A stretch of DNA of 15,610 nucleotides from Comamonadaceae bacterium (GCA_947455585.1 CANGOY010000016.1:1-15610); one strand, 5' to 3'. Counted from the stretch's first letter, positions 1 through 6,452 are shown. A program made the numbers and translations. Notes: generated by a model from the sequence alone, not told the origin.

Positions 1-550
1 GTACCTTGATGCACCTGTGTCTGGTGGCGAGCTGGGAGCTAAAGCTGCGAGCCTCACCATCATGGCGGGCGGAGACGAGAGCACCTTCAATAAAGTCAAA
101 CCCTTCCTTGAGTTGATGGGAAAAAATATCACTCTCGTGGGCGGCAATGGTGATGGCCAAACCACTAAGGTTGCTAACCAGATCATCGTGGCTCTCAATA
201 TCGCTGCGGTTGGTGAAGCATTACTGTTTGCTAGCAAAGCCGGTGCTGATCCTGCAAAGGTTCGCTCTGCGCTTATGGGCGGATTCGCATCGAGCCGAAT
301 CTTGGAAGTTCATGGCGAAAGAATGATCAAACGCACATTTGAGCCAGGCTTTCGAATTGCATTGCATCAGAAAGATTTGAGTCTTGCTTTGACTGGCGCC
401 AAGGCTATTGGGGTGTCCTTGCCGCAAACAGCATCGGCAGCTCAACTCATGCAAGCCTGTACATCTAATGGCTGGGGACAACTTGATCACTCAGCCCTAG
501 TGAAATCATTGGAATTGATGGCCGCACACGAGGTCGCCACTTCTAATTAA
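1..550 (+). CDS. NAD(P)-dependent oxidoreductase, 3-hydroxyisobutyrate dehydrogenase family (C-terminal part, 5' end outside window)
   Basis: The reading frame is open from the left edge (first full codon at 2) and ends with TAA at 548-550, giving 182 residues of a protein that normally has about 290-300. The first residues, YLDAPVSGG, are the substrate-binding loop of beta-hydroxyacid dehydrogenases (HIBADH, GarR/tartronate semialdehyde reductase, GND-like). The N-terminal Rossmann domain is therefore missing only because the window starts here. Further on, GNGDGQTTKVANQ carries the family's catalytic lysine in the G-x-G-x-x-x-K-x-x-N motif. The rest is the all-helical C-terminal domain. Such enzymes oxidise or reduce a beta-hydroxyacid with NAD(P)H in the cytoplasm. 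The exact substrate cannot be read; 2-hydroxy-3-oxopropionate reductase is one option. It is followed after 53 bp by a lactonase-like gene on the same strand, fitting a sugar-acid or hydroxyacid catabolic set. An internal GTG at 17 is not a plausible start. Confidence 0.93.
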   Translation, partial: YLDAPVSGGELGAKAASLTIMAGGDESTFNKVKPFLELMGKNITLVGGNGDGQTTKVANQIIVALNIAAVGEALLFASKAGADPAKVRSALMGGFASSRILEVHGERMIKRTFEPGFRIALHQKDLSLALTGAKAIGVSLPQTASAAQLMQACTSNGWGQLDHSALVKSLELMAAHEVATSN

Positions 551-603
551 AAACCGTGCGGCCGGCTGCCGTGTACCCCTAGTAAATTTGACGGAGACAA
601 ACC

Positions 604-1704
604 ATGGAAATTAATAAAAAAATGGAACGACGCGGCTTTTTGAAAGCTGCTGGTGGCGCTGGTTTAGCTGCTGTTAGCGCCCTAGCTGGAGCCCAGTCTT
701 TCAGCTTTTTGCCCAATCAACGCTACCCAGATCCCAACGTCTTGATCTTGGACCCAAGCTTTGCTAAGCACCGTCTTTACAGCAGCACGATTGAGCAAGT
801 TGCAACAGGTTTCCGTTGGGCAGAAGGTCCTGCATATTCAGCCAAAGGTGGCTACCTGCTATTTAGCGACATTCCAAACAACCGCATCATGAAGTTCGAT
901 GAAGCAACAGGCAAAACAACCGTTGATCGCGAGAAAGCCAACTTTGCTAACGGCAACGTTATCGATCGCCAAGGTCGTTTAATAACTTGCGAACACTCCG
1001 TAACACGCCGCGTAACCCGCACAGAAGCGAATGGGAAAATTACCGTATTGGCTGATAGCTTTGAAGGCAAACGCCTCAACGCACCCAACGATGTAGTGGT
1101 GAAATCTGATGACAGCATTTGGTTCACCGACCCAGTCTTTGGTATTGGCGGTGAGTGGGAAGGCTTCAAGGGAAAGCGCGAGCAAACCAATACAAATGTT
1201 TTCCGCATCGGTACTGACGGCAAGCTCACAGCAGTGATTACTGATTTGGTTAACCCCAATGGCATCGCCTTCTCTCCAGATGAAAAGAAGCTTTATGTCG
1301 TTGAGTGGAAAGGTACACCTAACCGAAGCATTTGGAGCTATGACGTCAATGCAGATGGTTCCGTTTCTAATAAGACCAAGTTAATTGATGCTGACGACCA
1401 AGGCGCATTAGATGGCTTCAAAGTCGATACAGCTGGCAACTTGTGGTGCGGATGGGGCAGCAACGGAGCGCTCGCTTCAGAGCCAACAGACAATGGAACA
1501 CGTAAGGTATTCAACTTAAAGGGCAAGTCTGAAGACCTCGATGGTGTGAAGATCTTCAATCCTGAAGGAAAGGCCATCGGCTTCATCAAGTTGCCAGAAC
1601 GTTGTGCCAACTTGGTATTTGGCGGACCAAAGAAAAATCGACTTTACATGGCAAGCTGCCATTCCATTTACGCCTTGTACGTGGACTCCCACGGAGCGGC
1701 TTAA
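604..1704 (+). CDS. SMP-30/gluconolactonase/LRE family protein with Tat signal
   Basis: The 366-residue product begins with a twin-arginine signal (ERRGFLKAAGG, R9-R10) and an alanine-rich h-region. A cleavage site after AGA near residue 30 is likely, so the folded protein should be exported to the periplasm. The rest is a six-bladed propeller of the SMP-30/gluconolactonase type. WAEGP (E74), LNAPNDVV (N162) and LVNPNGIAFSPD (N219 onward) match metal-site segments of the family, and ALDGFKVDTAGNLW plus CANLVFGGPKKNRLY match its last blades. Members hydrolyse lactones with a divalent metal; the substrate is unknown here. The ATG at 604 has a GGAG motif about 7 bases upstream. A second ATG at 622 would still keep the twin arginine. 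A terminator follows immediately, so it ends a transcription unit with the upstream dehydrogenase. Confidence 0.92.
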   Translation: MEINKKMERRGFLKAAGGAGLAAVSALAGAQSFSFLPNQRYPDPNVLILDPSFAKHRLYSSTIEQVATGFRWAEGPAYSAKGGYLLFSDIPNNRIMKFDEATGKTTVDREKANFANGNVIDRQGRLITCEHSVTRRVTRTEANGKITVLADSFEGKRLNAPNDVVVKSDDSIWFTDPVFGIGGEWEGFKGKREQTNTNVFRIGTDGKLTAVITDLVNPNGIAFSPDEKKLYVVEWKGTPNRSIWSYDVNADGSVSNKTKLIDADDQGALDGFKVDTAGNLWCGWGSNGALASEPTDNGTRKVFNLKGKSEDLDGVKIFNPEGKAIGFIKLPERCANLVFGGPKKNRLYMASCHSIYALYVDSHGAA

Positions 1705-1713
1705 AGGCATACT

Positions 1714-1741
1714 AAAGGGGCGATTAATTCGTCCCTTTTTT
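1714..1741 (+). terminator. Intrinsic terminator after the SMP-30-like gene
   Basis: A 10-bp stem (AAAGGGGCGA at 1714-1723 against TCGTCCCTTT at 1729-1738, with one G-T pair) encloses a 5-base loop. The stem runs straight into a T-rich tract that continues to about 1749. It lies 10 bases after the stop codon and separates the upstream pair from the binding-protein gene. Confidence 0.85.
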
Positions 1742-1768
1742 CATTTTTCTATAGATAGGTGAGATTTG

Positions 1769-2752
1769 ATGAAGCCAAACACTATGACTAGGTTACTTCT
1801 TGGTGCGTTAACAGGCGTAATTGGTTTTCTTCCGCTATGTGCATTAGCTCAAGCACACTACCCCAGTAAACCAATCAAGATTATTGTTCCCTTCCCCGCG
1901 GGAGGTACTTCAGATGTATTGGCCCGCATACTAGGCGTTAAGCTGACTGAGGCATGGGGACAACCTGTAGTGGTTGAAAACCGCCCAGGTTCAAGCGGCA
2001 ACTTAGGCGCGGATGTCGTTGCCAAGTCGGCACCTGATGGCTATACGTTTGCACTAATGGACGTCGGCAACCTTGTCATCAGTCCTGCATTGTTCAAGCT
2101 GCCATTCAATGTACAAAATGACTTTGCACCCGTGTCAATGGTGGCCTATTCCCCTCACCTCTTGGTCGTCAGCAGTAAGGTGCCGGCAAACACAACGGCT
2201 GAGCTAATTAATTATGCAAAAGGGCAAAAAGGGAAGATGAATTACGCTGCTGCGGCAGGCATGGGAAGTGCGACTCACCTCGCAGGTGTAGTCTTCGCCA
2301 AACGTAGTGGCATTGAATGGGGCTACGTTCCGTATAAGGGGGGAGCGCAGGCTATGACAGATTTGATGGGTGGCCAAGTCGACGTGACATTTAACGGCAT
2401 GGTTGCGACCTACCCGCAAGTTAAGGCTGGAAAGATTAAGCTGATTGCAGTCTCTAGCAGCAAACGAAATTCTCAGTTGGGTGATGTTCCAACAGTGTCT
2501 GAGACGTTACCTGACTTCTTAACAGGCAGCTGGCAAGGTTTACTAGCACCTACTGGCACACCCAAAGCCATCATCGACAAAGTGAATGCTGAAGTCCTGA
2601 AAATCACAGCTATGCCAGATGTGAAGGAACGTCTTGTAAATTTGGGTGCAGAGCCAACCAGCATGAGTCCGATTGATTTTTCAAAATGGATGAGTCGTGA
2701 AATACCCGCGATGGCAAAAATTGTTAAAGATGAAAAAATTACAGCTGACTAA
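1769..2752 (+). CDS. Tripartite tricarboxylate transporter (TctC/Bug family) substrate-binding protein
   Basis: The 327-residue product has a Sec signal peptide (hydrophobic core at residues 8-24, cleavage likely after CALA at 27). The mature start, YPSKPIKIIVPFPAGGTSD, is the family signature. RPGSSGNLGADVVAKSAPDGYT is the typical ligand-proximal stretch of Bug receptors, and the length is normal for them. These periplasmic proteins bind carboxylates or other small polar solutes, often for TctAB transporters. No tctA or tctB gene is next to it, as is common for the expanded Bug families of Burkholderiales. I chose the ATG at 1769 because AGGTGAG at 1757-1763 is a good ribosome site; the TTG just before it in the same frame is less likely. 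The thioesterase gene follows 12 bases after its stop. The ligand cannot be inferred from the sequence. Confidence 0.94.
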   Translation: MKPNTMTRLLLGALTGVIGFLPLCALAQAHYPSKPIKIIVPFPAGGTSDVLARILGVKLTEAWGQPVVVENRPGSSGNLGADVVAKSAPDGYTFALMDVGNLVISPALFKLPFNVQNDFAPVSMVAYSPHLLVVSSKVPANTTAELINYAKGQKGKMNYAAAAGMGSATHLAGVVFAKRSGIEWGYVPYKGGAQAMTDLMGGQVDVTFNGMVATYPQVKAGKIKLIAVSSSKRNSQLGDVPTVSETLPDFLTGSWQGLLAPTGTPKAIIDKVNAEVLKITAMPDVKERLVNLGAEPTSMSPIDFSKWMSREIPAMAKIVKDEKITAD

Positions 2753-2764
2753 TTTACGAAAACA

Positions 2765-3259
2765 ATGAATCTACCCTCACACCAACTCACCATGACGGTT
2801 CTCATGACACCGGACATGGCTAACTTTTCAGGAAACGTTCACGGCGGGACAATTTTGAAGTTCCTTGATCAAGTTGCATACGCATGTGCAAGCCGTTATG
2901 CAGGTCGCTATGTGGTCACGCTTTCAGTAGATCAAGTGATGTTTCGTCAACCCATCCACGTTGGTGAATTGGTGACTTTTCTTGCAGCCGTTAACCATAC
3001 TGGCACGTCCTCTATGGAGGTCGGAATTAAAGTTGTTGCTGAGAACATTCAAACTCAAGAAGCACGTCACGCCAACAGCTGCTTCTTCACCATGGTGGCT
3101 GTAGACGATCACCGCAAACCCGTCCCAGTTTCCCCCATCAAGCCCTCGAATAAGATTGAAGTTCGACGGTATGCAGCAGCAGAAGTTCGGAAGAAACTTC
3201 GTCAAGAGTTCTCAAATCAATTTGCAGCACTGAAGGTTTCCACAAACTTAGCTCTTTAA
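2765..3259 (+). CDS. Acyl-CoA thioesterase, hotdog fold (YciA/ACOT-like)
   Basis: The 164-residue product carries the hotdog thioesterase signature GNVHGGTILKFLDQVAYACA at residues 23-42. The segment contains N24, H26-G27-G28 on the central helix and acidic D35, the usual catalytic neighbourhood of YciA/ACOT-type acyl-CoA hydrolases. VTLSVDQVMFRQPIHVGELV is the typical second strand pair. It should hydrolyse acyl-CoA esters to free acid and CoA in the cytoplasm. The chain-length preference is not readable. The start at 2765 gives the usual N-terminus but has only a weak ribosome site (ACGAAAACA). With 12 bases separating it from the binding-protein stop, coupled translation is likely. The last 40 residues are charged and less typical. 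Confidence 0.9.
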   Translation: MNLPSHQLTMTVLMTPDMANFSGNVHGGTILKFLDQVAYACASRYAGRYVVTLSVDQVMFRQPIHVGELVTFLAAVNHTGTSSMEVGIKVVAENIQTQEARHANSCFFTMVAVDDHRKPVPVSPIKPSNKIEVRRYAAAEVRKKLRQEFSNQFAALKVSTNLAL

Positions 3260-3264
3260 AGCCA

Positions 3265-3294
3265 TACTCTCTTCTAGAAGGAGTACAGCTTTTT
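3265..3294 (+). terminator. Possible weak terminator after the thioesterase gene
   Basis: TACTC at 3265-3269 and CTT at 3271-3273 pair with AAG at 3278-3280 and GAGTA at 3281-3285, with one bulged T and a CTAG loop. A short T run (3290-3294) follows after four bases. It starts 6 bases after the thioesterase stop. The stem is AT-rich and the T run is displaced, so strength is uncertain. Confidence 0.45.
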
Positions 3295-3341
3295 AGAACT
3301 GGCTGTTATAAAGCCGAACATGTTGTTCCTACAGCGTCTTA

Positions 3342-3464
3342 ATGGCGCCAACAGGAGCTCTGCAGACATCGCTTGAGAAAATATTGGAGCTAGAAGCCAC
3401 AGACCCAGAACGATTTGCAGCAATGGTCGAATTAGTAAAACTGTTAACAACGCTTCGTAGTTGA
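3342..3464 (+). CDS. Candidate small ORF, 40 residues, amphipathic helix
   Basis: From ATG 3342 to TGA 3462-3464 the frame encodes 40 residues. The stretch LEKILELEATDPERFAAMVE and the following VKLLTTLR look like one or two amphipathic helices rather than random translation. The frame is open upstream to 3312, so it could also be the tail of a broken gene. No convincing ribosome site precedes the ATG, and I recognise no family. It sits in an AT-rich gap between the thioesterase and a convergent hypothetical gene. Either a real small protein or a decayed regulator fragment would fit; confidence is low. Confidence 0.3.
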   Translation: MAPTGALQTSLEKILELEATDPERFAAMVELVKLLTTLRS

Positions 3465-3550
3465 GAAAATGTATTGCGCTTAGAGCATTTGTGTTGCTGT
3501 GTTTGATGTCCTACATACCTAGAACGCATCAAATCAACATGTAGCGCATT

Positions 3551-3575
3551 AACTCACTTCTAATTGAGTTTTATT
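3551..3575 (+). terminator. Weak hairpin terminator between convergent genes
   Basis: AACTCA at 3551-3556 pairs with TGAGTT at 3565-3570 around an 8-base loop, followed on the + strand by TTATT. It abuts the stop codon of the - strand hypothetical gene. On the - strand there is no T run, so it would mainly stop + strand transcription. Confidence 0.4.
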
Positions 3576-3960
3576 CAGTGCGCTGAGCGTGTTCGTTGAC
3601 CATTTTTACAGTAACGACAGCGTGTTCAAGAAGTACAGCCTTTTCACTGTCATTGCGTAAAATTGCAACTGTTTGGGCTGCTTCAAGTGCAATGACGCTA
3701 AGTCTTGTGAGCTTTGTTAATTTGATTTTTTCATTAAATTCATCAAGCGCTCTTTTGTAATCGCGTTCACCTTTAATTTCAGAAACATCGCACAGTGAAG
3801 GAATGGTGAGCTTTAGCTCTGCAAGTTGCGAATTTAGTAAGTCAACTTTAGGGTACAAGTTAATGAGTTCATCTTCTAATTTTTCATAGCTTGGTTTAAG
3901 CGTGTGCGAATCAACTTGTAAATATCTCTGTCGCGTCTCATGTTCTTTTGGATTGCTCAT
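3571..3960 (-). CDS. Hypothetical protein, 129 residues, helical/coiled-coil
   Basis: I do not recognise this protein. It begins MSNPKEHETRQRYLQ and is hydrophilic and mostly helical. Heptad-like stretches occur in YEKLEDELINLYPKVDLLNS and in the segment DYKRALDEFNEKIKLTKLT. There is no signal peptide and no membrane segment, so it should be cytoplasmic. I chose the ATG at 3958-3960 because AAAGGG lies about 7 bases upstream on the - strand. An in-frame ATG at 4053 would add 31 residues of hydrophobic, non-conserved-looking sequence without a good ribosome site. The gene is AT-rich relative to the flanking metabolic genes, which could reflect transfer. It is separated from the upstream hydrolase gene by 119 bases, so it may have its own promoter. 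Confidence 0.6.
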   Translation of the reverse strand: MSNPKEHETRQRYLQVDSHTLKPSYEKLEDELINLYPKVDLLNSQLAELKLTIPSLCDVSEIKGERDYKRALDEFNEKIKLTKLTRLSVIALEAAQTVAILRNDSEKAVLLEHAVVTVKMVNEHAQRTE

Positions 3961-4079
3961 GTTTTCGCCCTTTATTGATTGTTGCTTCCAAGAAATTAAA
4001 TTTAACCAACACTGGGCCAGCCAGCTGTCCTTGAAGCTCTGGTAGAACAACATTGACTTGAGTCATCAATTACATTGCA

Positions 4080-5156
4080 CTACTTGTCAGCAAGAAATTG
4101 CAAGACTGCAGCATGAAAACTCTCGGGAGCTTCAAGATGTGGCACATGACCTACGTTATCTAGCTCCACCAACCTCGCGTTAGGAATGCGCTTTTGCGCA
4201 TCCTTGCCAAGTTGAGGGAAATAGCCCATACCCTTGACCATCTCTGGGGGAGCGAAGCGTCGGCCAAACACCGTTCGATCCAACTGCCCAATCGTCAACA
4301 GCACAGGCAACCCCAAATTAGGCAACTCGTTGTATATCGAGCCGTCATAAATCATCTGATACGTCAGGGCTGAGACTAAGGCATAACGCGGATACTCTGG
4401 ACTGCGTTGAACGCGTGAAAACTGCTCGACAAAGCGTTCAAACTCTGGGCGGTAGTTATCGTTGAAATAGCTCTTGATGAAGCTACGGTAACTATCAGTC
4501 GTCTGCGCCATTTCCTGCTTTTGAAGACTTTGGGTGGACTGCTTCGGAATTGCTGTAACGTACTCTTCCAAGCCCAGCGGATTTTCCAACACCAATGCGC
4601 TTACGCTTTGCGGATATCTCCGTGCAAAATGGATGCCCAGCATTCCTCCCATGCTGTTGGCTACAACAGCCACACGACTCACACCCAGTTGTTCAAGTAA
4701 TCGAACGTTGTTGTCCGCTAGATCTGCAAAGGTATATCGAATCTCGGGTTTCGAAGACTTGCCAAAACCAATTTGGTCTGGGGCAATGACTCGATAGCCC
4801 TGCTCAGACAATGTACGAATGGTGTTTTCCCAATAATCAGCGCCAAAGTTCTTGCCATGAAACAAGATCACAGACCGACCATTGGGTTTAGCGCTAGGTG
4901 CGACATCCATATAGGCCATTCTCACCAAATGCCCTTGCTGTTCAAACTGAAGGTAATTCACGGGATAGGGGTAGATCCACCCCTCCATGCCCGCCCCTAG
5001 CGGCTCTGATTGAGAATAAGTAGGGGCTGCTGTCGCTGCAGACATTGCACTCGGGGGTTGTGTCGGATGACTTGCACAACCAGCAAAAATCGTCGGTAAT
5101 AACCACGAAATGCAACGAAATTTGAATGTGTTCATTTGAGTGCACGCATTCATCAT
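4080..5156 (-). CDS. Alpha/beta-hydrolase, putative lipoprotein
   Basis: The 358-residue product starts with a lipoprotein-type signal (hydrophobic residues 16-26, FAGC with C27 as probable lipidation site, position -3 unusually Phe), followed by a Pro/Ala/Ser-rich linker. The alpha/beta-hydrolase domain runs from about residue 65. It shows an oxyanion HG in LFHGKNFGADYW (H100-G101), APDQIGFGKS (125-134), nucleophile S168 in VANSMGGM (A replaces the first G of G-x-S-x-G), acid D293 in TIGQLDRTVFG and H337 in NVGHVPHLEAP. The triad is complete, so an active esterase or carbon-bond hydrolase is expected, anchored outside the cytoplasm. The substrate is unknown. ATG 5156-5154 shares one base with the TGA of the upstream DUF1080 gene, indicating coupled translation. 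An internal ATG at 5135 would leave a more typical signal peptide. Confidence 0.88.
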   Translation of the reverse strand: MMNACTQMNTFKFRCISWLLPTIFAGCASHPTQPPSAMSAATAAPTYSQSEPLGAGMEGWIYPYPVNYLQFEQQGHLVRMAYMDVAPSAKPNGRSVILFHGKNFGADYWENTIRTLSEQGYRVIAPDQIGFGKSSKPEIRYTFADLADNNVRLLEQLGVSRVAVVANSMGGMLGIHFARRYPQSVSALVLENPLGLEEYVTAIPKQSTQSLQKQEMAQTTDSYRSFIKSYFNDNYRPEFERFVEQFSRVQRSPEYPRYALVSALTYQMIYDGSIYNELPNLGLPVLLTIGQLDRTVFGRRFAPPEMVKGMGYFPQLGKDAQKRIPNARLVELDNVGHVPHLEAPESFHAAVLQFLADK

Positions 5157-5767
5157 CAGCTTGTACGAATCTGTACTTTACGGAACTTCACCACACCACT
5201 GCCATATTGCAGTGCAAGGTAGCCTTTGGCATGTTTGCCATCACGAGCCTGGGCCGTGATCTGGCTATTGAGCCTGACAGTCAGCTGATCTCCTTGCGCT
5301 GAGATTTCAAGCGTGTTCCAACGACCACCAGCACGTGGCATGGGTGATACCTTGGCAAGATCAACGATAGCTCCTGTGCCATAGCTGGGGTCTGGACGTG
5401 TATCCCAGATATTAATTTCGTAACAAGTATCGGTGCCAACCTTATCTGCCTGGTCGCAACGAATAAAGATCCCACTATTGGTCTCGCTATCCACCCAGAC
5501 CTCTGCTCGAACTTCAAAGTTTTGATACGTTGCCTTAGTGACTAGATAGCTGGGGGTTTTGCCGCGCAAAAAGTCAGCTTGTAGTGCACCGTCCTGAATA
5601 CGCCAATTAGCATCACCCACCAGTGTCCATTGATTGAGATTTTTGTCTCTGTCGAATAGAGTCGCCCAACCAGCCTCCGCGTTGGGTATCGCAGGAAACT
5701 GCGCACAACCTGCGATCAATATGGTTACCACGGCTAAGGTGCGTAACACCAACTGTCGAAATATCAT
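5156..5767 (-). CDS. DUF1080 (3-keto-disaccharide hydrolase-like) lipoprotein
   Basis: The 203-residue product has a lipoprotein signal (LAVVTILIAGC, C21). The rest is one concanavalin-like jelly-roll domain of the DUF1080/3-keto-disaccharide hydrolase family. It shows LFDRDKNLNQWTLVGDANWR, DGALQADFLRG, NFEVRAEVWVDSETNSGIFIR, the CYEINIWD strand and a final NTLEISAQGDQLTVRLNS. Family members bind or cleave modified sugars in the periplasm, and some have 3-keto-glycoside hydrolase activity. Whether this copy is catalytic cannot be told. I chose ATG 5765-5767 because AAGGAA lies about 6 bases upstream; the TTG at 5785 in the same frame has no ribosome site. It is the first gene of a two-gene unit with the alpha/beta hydrolase, both lipoproteins, suggesting a shared extracytoplasmic substrate (inference). 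Confidence 0.88.
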   Translation of the reverse strand: MIFRQLVLRTLAVVTILIAGCAQFPAIPNAEAGWATLFDRDKNLNQWTLVGDANWRIQDGALQADFLRGKTPSYLVTKATYQNFEVRAEVWVDSETNSGIFIRCDQADKVGTDTCYEINIWDTRPDPSYGTGAIVDLAKVSPMPRAGGRWNTLEISAQGDQLTVRLNSQITAQARDGKHAKGYLALQYGSGVVKFRKVQIRTS

Positions 5768-5820
5768 GTAATTTCCTTGAGGCAAACAAGAAGTCTATCC
5801 AACGTACCAGCAAATTTAAC

Positions 5821-5834
5821 TGGGGACATCCCCA
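5821..5834. promoter_or_regulatory. 14-bp inverted repeat upstream of the lipoprotein pair
   Basis: TGGGGACATCCCCA is two perfect 6-base arms around CA, 54 bases upstream of the DUF1080 start codon. Its position suits an operator, but it could also be a chance repeat. No -35/-10 pair could be assigned with confidence. Confidence 0.35.
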
Positions 5835-5951
5835 ACTTTGAGCCCTCTAATTTCAAGCTTCTGTTTGAACCTTGAAGTCTGAAGCGTTGCAAACATCATT
5901 TGTACTTGTCCGCCCATTAGGACGGTCAAAGCGCCCTGTATGCCTTTGTAG

Positions 5952-6098
5952 GGAACATGCAGGATTGGCATTCCCGCAAATCAGAAGACCAATACTGATG
6001 TCGAATGGCTCCAGGCGGAAAGAAAACTATTCAAATCTCTGAGCAGTACCAATCTCGACGCCCAAGTCGGTATAGCGGCCGGTATAGACCGGAAATAA
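5952..6098 (+). pseudogene. Possible coding remnant without start codon
   Basis: After a TAG at 5949-5951 the frame stays open for 48 codons to TAA 6096-6098. It contains a protein-like stretch, DVEWLQAERKLFKSLSSTNL, followed by DAQVGIAAGIDRK. There is no ATG or GTG start with a ribosome site. It may be the tail of a gene carried by the element that once sat here. I recognise no family, and chance openness is possible. Confidence 0.2.
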
Positions 6099-6101
6099 AA
6101 A

Positions 6102-6178
6102 ACGCCCCTAGAAACCAAAAAGGTCGCTAGGGCCATTGATACAGAGGTGGCGATGGGCCTCAAACGTCGAAGTGACGA
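6102..6178 (-). repeat. Decayed second copy of tRNA-His 3' end plus terminator
   Basis: Positions 6102-6133 match 6267-6297 at about 27 of 32 positions (one 1-base gap); both are a hairpin with CTAGGG/TTAGGG arms and a GGTCG segment. The match continues more weakly: AGGTGGCGATGGGCCTC aligns with the GGTGGCTGATGGGATTCG of the tRNA-His remnant, after a spacer of similar length. On the - strand the hairpin (arms 6106-6111 and 6127-6132) is followed by a T-rich tract, so it is still terminator-like. Confidence 0.55.
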
Positions 6179-6255
6179 CACCCCCCGCTCTACTGGGTTA
6201 GGTAAATAGCCATTTATGTAGGTCAATCAGTCTTACATCCGCCCTTACATAGGGT

Positions 6256-6299
6256 CAGAAAGAAAAGCGCCCTAAAAACCGAAAAGGTCGTTAGGGCGC
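6256..6299 (-). terminator. Intrinsic terminator of the tRNA-His remnant
   Basis: Read on the - strand, a perfect 9-bp stem (GCGCCCTAA with TTAGGGCGC, at 6267-6275 and 6291-6299) is followed by TTTTCTTTCT. It starts 8 bases after the tRNA CCA end, as a tRNA terminator should. Confidence 0.8.
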
Positions 6300-6307
6300 A
6301 TAGATGC

Positions 6308-6352
6308 TGGGGTGGCTGATGGGATTCGAACCCACAACAACTGGAATCACAA
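6308..6352 (-). pseudogene. 3' half of tRNA-His(GUG), truncated at the anticodon loop (probable att scar)
   Basis: Read on the - strand from 6352 to 6308, the sequence runs TTGTGATTCCAG, then GTTGTGGG, TTCGAAT, CCCAT, CAGCCACC and CCA. This equals nucleotides 32-76 of bacterial tRNA-His: loop TTGTGAT with anticodon GTG, 3' anticodon strand, variable loop, T arm, acceptor strand and encoded CCA. From memory it is nearly identical to E. coli tRNA-His over this span. The 5' half (acceptor GGTGGCTG, D arm, 5' anticodon strand) is absent; the bases before the loop do not pair with TCCAG. So it cannot make a tRNA. A copy starting exactly at the anticodon loop is the typical product of tyrosine-integrase insertion in a tRNA gene. 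Confidence 0.85.
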
Positions 6353-6393
6353 ACCTACTTCATTGGATAGTTTCAAGACGGACGGTGATCGCA

Positions 6394-6413
6394 ATTGCAC
6401 ACATATTGCACAC
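6394..6413. repeat. Direct repeat ATTGCACAC x2, integrase arm-site-like
   Basis: ATTGCACAC occurs at 6394-6402 and again at 6405-6413, an 11-base period, about 40 bases from the cut end of the tRNA-His remnant. Short direct repeats at such spacing beside an att core are typical of tyrosine-integrase arm-binding sites. The repeat itself is certain; the role is inferred. Confidence 0.45.
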
Positions 6414-6452
6414 GAAATCATTGAAAACCGCATGAAATAAGGTTAATCAAGC

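Larger units (their letters stand above)
3260..3570. other. Gene-poor AT-rich gap, 311 bases
   Basis: Apart from the weak terminator and the 40-codon candidate, this stretch holds a perfect 7-bp inverted repeat (TTTGATG at 3502-3508, CATCAAA at 3527-3533) and the hairpin at 3551-3570. No known RNA gene or insertion-sequence end was recognised. Base composition is visibly more AT-rich than the pha region. Confidence 0.6.
5768..6452. other. 685-base gene-poor scar region
   Basis: No intact gene is visible. From the left it holds the 14-bp palindrome (5821-5834), an inverted repeat TTCAAG/CTTGAA (5852-5857, 5871-5876), an open but start-less stretch of 48 codons (5952-6098, + strand, ending in TAA) and a decayed tRNA-end-plus-terminator copy (6102-6178). 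These are followed by a better copy (6267-6352) and a repeat pair (6394-6413). The layout reads as a decayed integration site between the lipoprotein genes and truncated pilT. Confidence 0.65.

Noticed and set aside
4052..4070. Inverted repeat ATTGA...TCAAT after the alpha/beta-hydrolase gene as a terminator
   Set aside because: The stem is only 5 bp and no T run follows on either strand.
5981..6226. 81-codon - strand frame in the scar region
   Set aside because: It runs through the decayed hairpin and tRNA-like repeat, lacks a ribosome site and is not protein-like.
6308..6370. Intact tRNA-His gene
   Set aside because: Acceptor 5' strand, D arm and 5' anticodon strand are absent, so the cloverleaf cannot close.
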